Of a stretch of DNA of 52,580 nucleotides, positions 50,618 to 52,580 are shown piece by piece. This DNA is from an uncultured Clostridia bacterium. GTDB lineage: Bacteria; Bacillota; Clostridia; Christensenellales; Borkfalkiaceae. The stretch is from positions 1-52,580 of the forward strand of contig CANRKX010000006.1 of the NCBI GenBank assembly GCA_947631325.1, in the 5' to 3' direction. The notes beneath the pieces were generated by a model that saw only the letters and a list, made by a program, of their open reading frames with translations, did not search any database and was not told where the DNA came from. Each line of letters opens with the position of its first letter. Position 1 is the first letter of the stretch. The position numbers and the translations under genes were made by a program.

Positions 50618-51847
50618 ATGGCAAGCTTGAAACTCACCGACGTGACAAAAATATATCCGTCGGGCGCGACTGCGCTTTACAACATAAATCTTGACGCCGA
50701 CGACAGGGAGTTTCTCGTCATAGTCGGCGGGGAGAAGTGCGGAAAATCCACCCTTCTTCGCGTCATTGCGGGGCTCGAACAGGCGACGGGCGGCGTCGTG
50801 GAGATAGGGGGAAAGGACGTCTCCGACGTCGACCCCAAGGACAGGGACGTGGCGATGGTGTTCAGAAGCGACACGCTTTACCCCACTTTGAACGTCTATG
50901 AAAATATGGCGTTCGGCTTGAAGCTGAGGAAGGCTCCCCAAGCCCTCATCGACCAGCGCGTTAAGGCAGCCGCAAACATCTTAGGGCTCAACGAAGTGCT
51001 GTACAGAAAGCCCAAAACTCTCACCTCGCAGGCGAGACAGCGCGTGGCTTTAGGCAGGGCGATTGTGAGAGAGCCCAAGCTATACCTTTTCGACGAACCG
51101 CTTGCGGGGCTTGACGAGAAGCTGAGGCTGGACATGCTTAACGTCATAATAAACATGCAGGCGAGGATGAACGGGACGTTCGTGTATGCGACGAAGAACC
51201 TCTCGGAAGCGTTGACGATTGGCACGAGGATTGTCGTCATGAAGGAGGGGCTTGTGCAGCAGATTGACACCCCTTCAAACCTCTACGACTACCCCGCAAA
51301 CACCTTCGTCGCATTCTATATCGGCTCGCCCACGATAAACTTCGTGCAGAACGCCAGAATTTTGAAGGAGGGCGAGAGCTATTTCGCCGAGGCGGAGGAT
51401 ATAAAATTACAACTGCCGCAAAAGATTGTGGAGAGGTTCAAGGCTGTCGACGATTACTGCGGCGGGGAGAAGAATATAATTTTGGGAATCCGCCCCGAGG
51501 ACGTAACAGTTTGTGCGGAAGGGGAGATTGAGGGAGAGCTCGGCAAGTGCGAGAGCTCGGACGGCAAGACTTACGCCGAGTGCAAATTGGGAGATAAGTT
51601 GACGTTGCTTGCGACCTGCGAAAAAGAGGGCGAAAAGGGAGCGGCTGTCAAGATAAAGATAGATTGCGAAAGGCTTTTAATCTTCGACGGGGAGACCCGA
51701 TTGACTCTTTTGTCGAGAGACGGGGGATATAGAGTGACGGGCAAGAGCGACGCAGATTTCGTGCCGCTGGGATACCCCGAAGAGCGCGCCGTCGTCGAAA
51801 AGTTGAAGCCCAAAAAGGACGACAAAAAGGGCAAGAAGTTGAGATAA
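50618..51847 (+). CDS. MalK/UgpC-type ABC ATPase homologue with lost catalytic motifs
   Basis: 409 residues. Overall fold and order match sugar-importer ATPases (MalK/MsmK): NBD (about 4-235), then a C-terminal OB/TOBE region. Walker A GGEKCGKS (37-44) and Walker B LYLFDE (155-160) are intact. The other motifs are not: the Q-loop Gln is Arg83 (VFRSD where VFQSY is usual), the LSGGQ signature is LTSQA (135-139), and the H-switch His is Lys193 (YATKN where VTHD is usual). The protein can probably bind ATP but not hydrolyse it in the normal ABC dimer. No permease gene is adjacent. The C-terminus ends in a Lys-rich tail. A regulatory or scaffolding role is inferred. Confidence 0.88.
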   Translation: MASLKLTDVTKIYPSGATALYNINLDADDREFLVIVGGEKCGKSTLLRVIAGLEQATGGVVEIGGKDVSDVDPKDRDVAMVFRSDTLYPTLNVYENMAFGLKLRKAPQALIDQRVKAAANILGLNEVLYRKPKTLTSQARQRVALGRAIVREPKLYLFDEPLAGLDEKLRLDMLNVIINMQARMNGTFVYATKNLSEALTIGTRIVVMKEGLVQQIDTPSNLYDYPANTFVAFYIGSPTINFVQNARILKEGESYFAEAEDIKLQLPQKIVERFKAVDDYCGGEKNIILGIRPEDVTVCAEGEIEGELGKCESSDGKTYAECKLGDKLTLLATCEKEGEKGAAVKIKIDCERLLIFDGETRLTLLSRDGGYRVTGKSDADFVPLGYPEERAVVEKLKPKKDDKKGKKLR

Positions 51848-51892
51848 TCAAAATACTTCCTAAAAAATCAATATAATAAAACTTAAAACGTT

Positions 51893-51918
51893 GCCCCCCG
51901 AAAAATACGGGGGGCTTT
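51893..51918 (+). terminator. Hairpin between the ABC ATPase gene and the exporter gene
   Basis: GCCCCCCG-AAAAATA-CGGGGGGC then TTTAA. Short T tract; it ends only 12 bp before the next ATG, so it may attenuate rather than stop transcription. Confidence 0.6.
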
Positions 51919-51929
51919 AAAGAAAGTTT

Positions 51930-52580
51930 ATGTGGCAGACTTTGCTTGACGCCCTATTGGACACGTTGAAGGTCTTTCCGTTCCTCATTCTCATCTATGT
52001 ACTCATAGAACTTCTCGAACACAAGACCTCGCTTACGGGCAACACCAAAATTTTACAGGGAAATCTTGCGCCCCTCGTCGGTTCGGCGGCGGGCATTATA
52101 CCCCTATGCGGATTTTCGGTGATGGCGGCAAAGCTGTACGACAAGAGATATATAAGGACGGGCACGGTGATGGCGGTGTTTATCGCGACCTCCGACGAAG
52201 CCCTTATAATTTTATTGTCGGACGTAACCAATATGACGGCGTTGCGCGCCATACTGCCGCTGTTGGCGGTCAAGTTTGTGTTGGCGTTGGCGGTGGGATA
52301 TGCCGTCAACCTAATCTTGCGGGGGGAGAAGGTGGAAAAGCCCGTCGAGCATGCCGAGGAATATTCCTGCAAGGGCGAGCACAAGCACGAGTCGGCGTGG
52401 GATATATATCTTAAATATCCCCTTATTCACTCGCTGGAAATTGCGGCGTATCTGCTCGTCGTCAACATAATTTTCGGGCTGTTGTTTTACTATGTCGGCG
52501 AGGACAAAATAGCCGAAACGCTCGTGGGGAGCGAGGCGGTGCAACCCCTCGTTTCGGCGGCGGGGCGCGGAGAAAAAGGG
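51930..52580 (+). CDS. Putative 10-TM heavy-metal exporter (ArsP_2-like), partial
   Basis: Runs off the window edge. The first about 217 codons are open. My translation starts MWQTLLDALLDTLKVFPFLI and continues with a LIELLEHKTSL helix, SAAGIIPLCGFSVMAAKLY and GTVMAVFIATSDEALIILLSD. The PxCGFS and TSDEA motifs in paired helices are those of the putative 10-TM heavy-metal exporter family (PF11449, ArsP_2). A His/Glu/Cys-rich loop (CKGEHKHES) lies between the two halves and could bind metal. Ion specificity is unknown. Ribosome-binding site weak (AAAGAAAG). Confidence 0.7.
   Translation, partial: MWQTLLDALLDTLKVFPFLILIYVLIELLEHKTSLTGNTKILQGNLAPLVGSAAGIIPLCGFSVMAAKLYDKRYIRTGTVMAVFIATSDEALIILLSDVTNMTALRAILPLLAVKFVLALAVGYAVNLILRGEKVEKPVEHAEEYSCKGEHKHESAWDIYLKYPLIHSLEIAAYLLVVNIIFGLLFYYVGEDKIAETLVGSEAVQPLVSAAGRGEKG

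Overview
The window comes from an endospore-forming, single-membrane bacterium of the Bacillota, most likely an uncultured clostridial (gut-type) lineage. Support: spore genes (spmA/spmB, spoIVFA/spoIVFB, a gerA operon, a SipL-like SPOCS+LysM coat protein, veg), a clostridial-type glutamyl-tRNA synthetase of about 550 residues, a PPi-type phosphofructokinase, and lipoproteins with no outer-membrane genes. By eye the DNA is moderately GC-rich, except for one clearly AT-rich island at about 23.2-25.75 kb. I found no rRNA, tRNA, CRISPR or transposase gene.

Layout. 0.2-10.4 kb: plus-strand genes (XRE regulator, gltX, a CmpB-type membrane protein, a MacB-like ABC exporter, an aldo/keto reductase, a lipoprotein with two FMN-binding domains, pyridoxal kinase), mostly separated by gaps filled with structured repeats. 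10.4-19.2 kb: housekeeping (DeoR regulator, cysE-cysS-alaS, rplM-rpsI, a phd-doc toxin-antitoxin pair, PPi-phosphofructokinase). 19.2-25.8 kb: cell-surface region (doubly anchored lipoprotein, acidic zinc-ribbon protein, then an AT-rich island with an XRE repressor divergent from a BspA-type leucine-rich-repeat lipoprotein). 26.0-36.9 kb: a rearranged version of the Bacillus metS-tatD-ksgA-veg-ispE neighbourhood, interspersed with a cysteine desulfurase, a BRO-N/Fic fusion and spmAB. 37.5-46.5 kb: spoIVFAB, a DNA-repair/phospholipase-like pair, a PadR-DUF1700-DUF4097 envelope-stress type operon and gerAA-AB-AC. 46.6-52.6 kb: trmB, a membrane phosphoesterase, a divergent carbamoyltransferase, queH, an ABC ATPase with several lost catalytic motifs, and the start of a 10-TM metal-exporter gene cut by the window edge.

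The most unusual signal lies outside the genes. A modular family of structured intergenic repeats (here called A, B, C, D plus a 16-bp tandem unit) fills most gaps. Module A occurs nine times, always in the same orientation and always just after the stop codon of a plus-strand gene. Its stems change sequence between copies while keeping base pairing, which points to a folded RNA or DNA element under selection.

A second theme is promoters whose -10 box sits 6-10 nt before a start codon with no Shine-Dalgarno sequence (XRE gene at 193, cysE, ispE, queH). This suggests leaderless mRNAs in an organism that otherwise uses clear ribosome-binding sites. Promoters called here resemble the vegetative consensus (TTGACA-N17-TATAAT), with TTGATT as a frequent -35.
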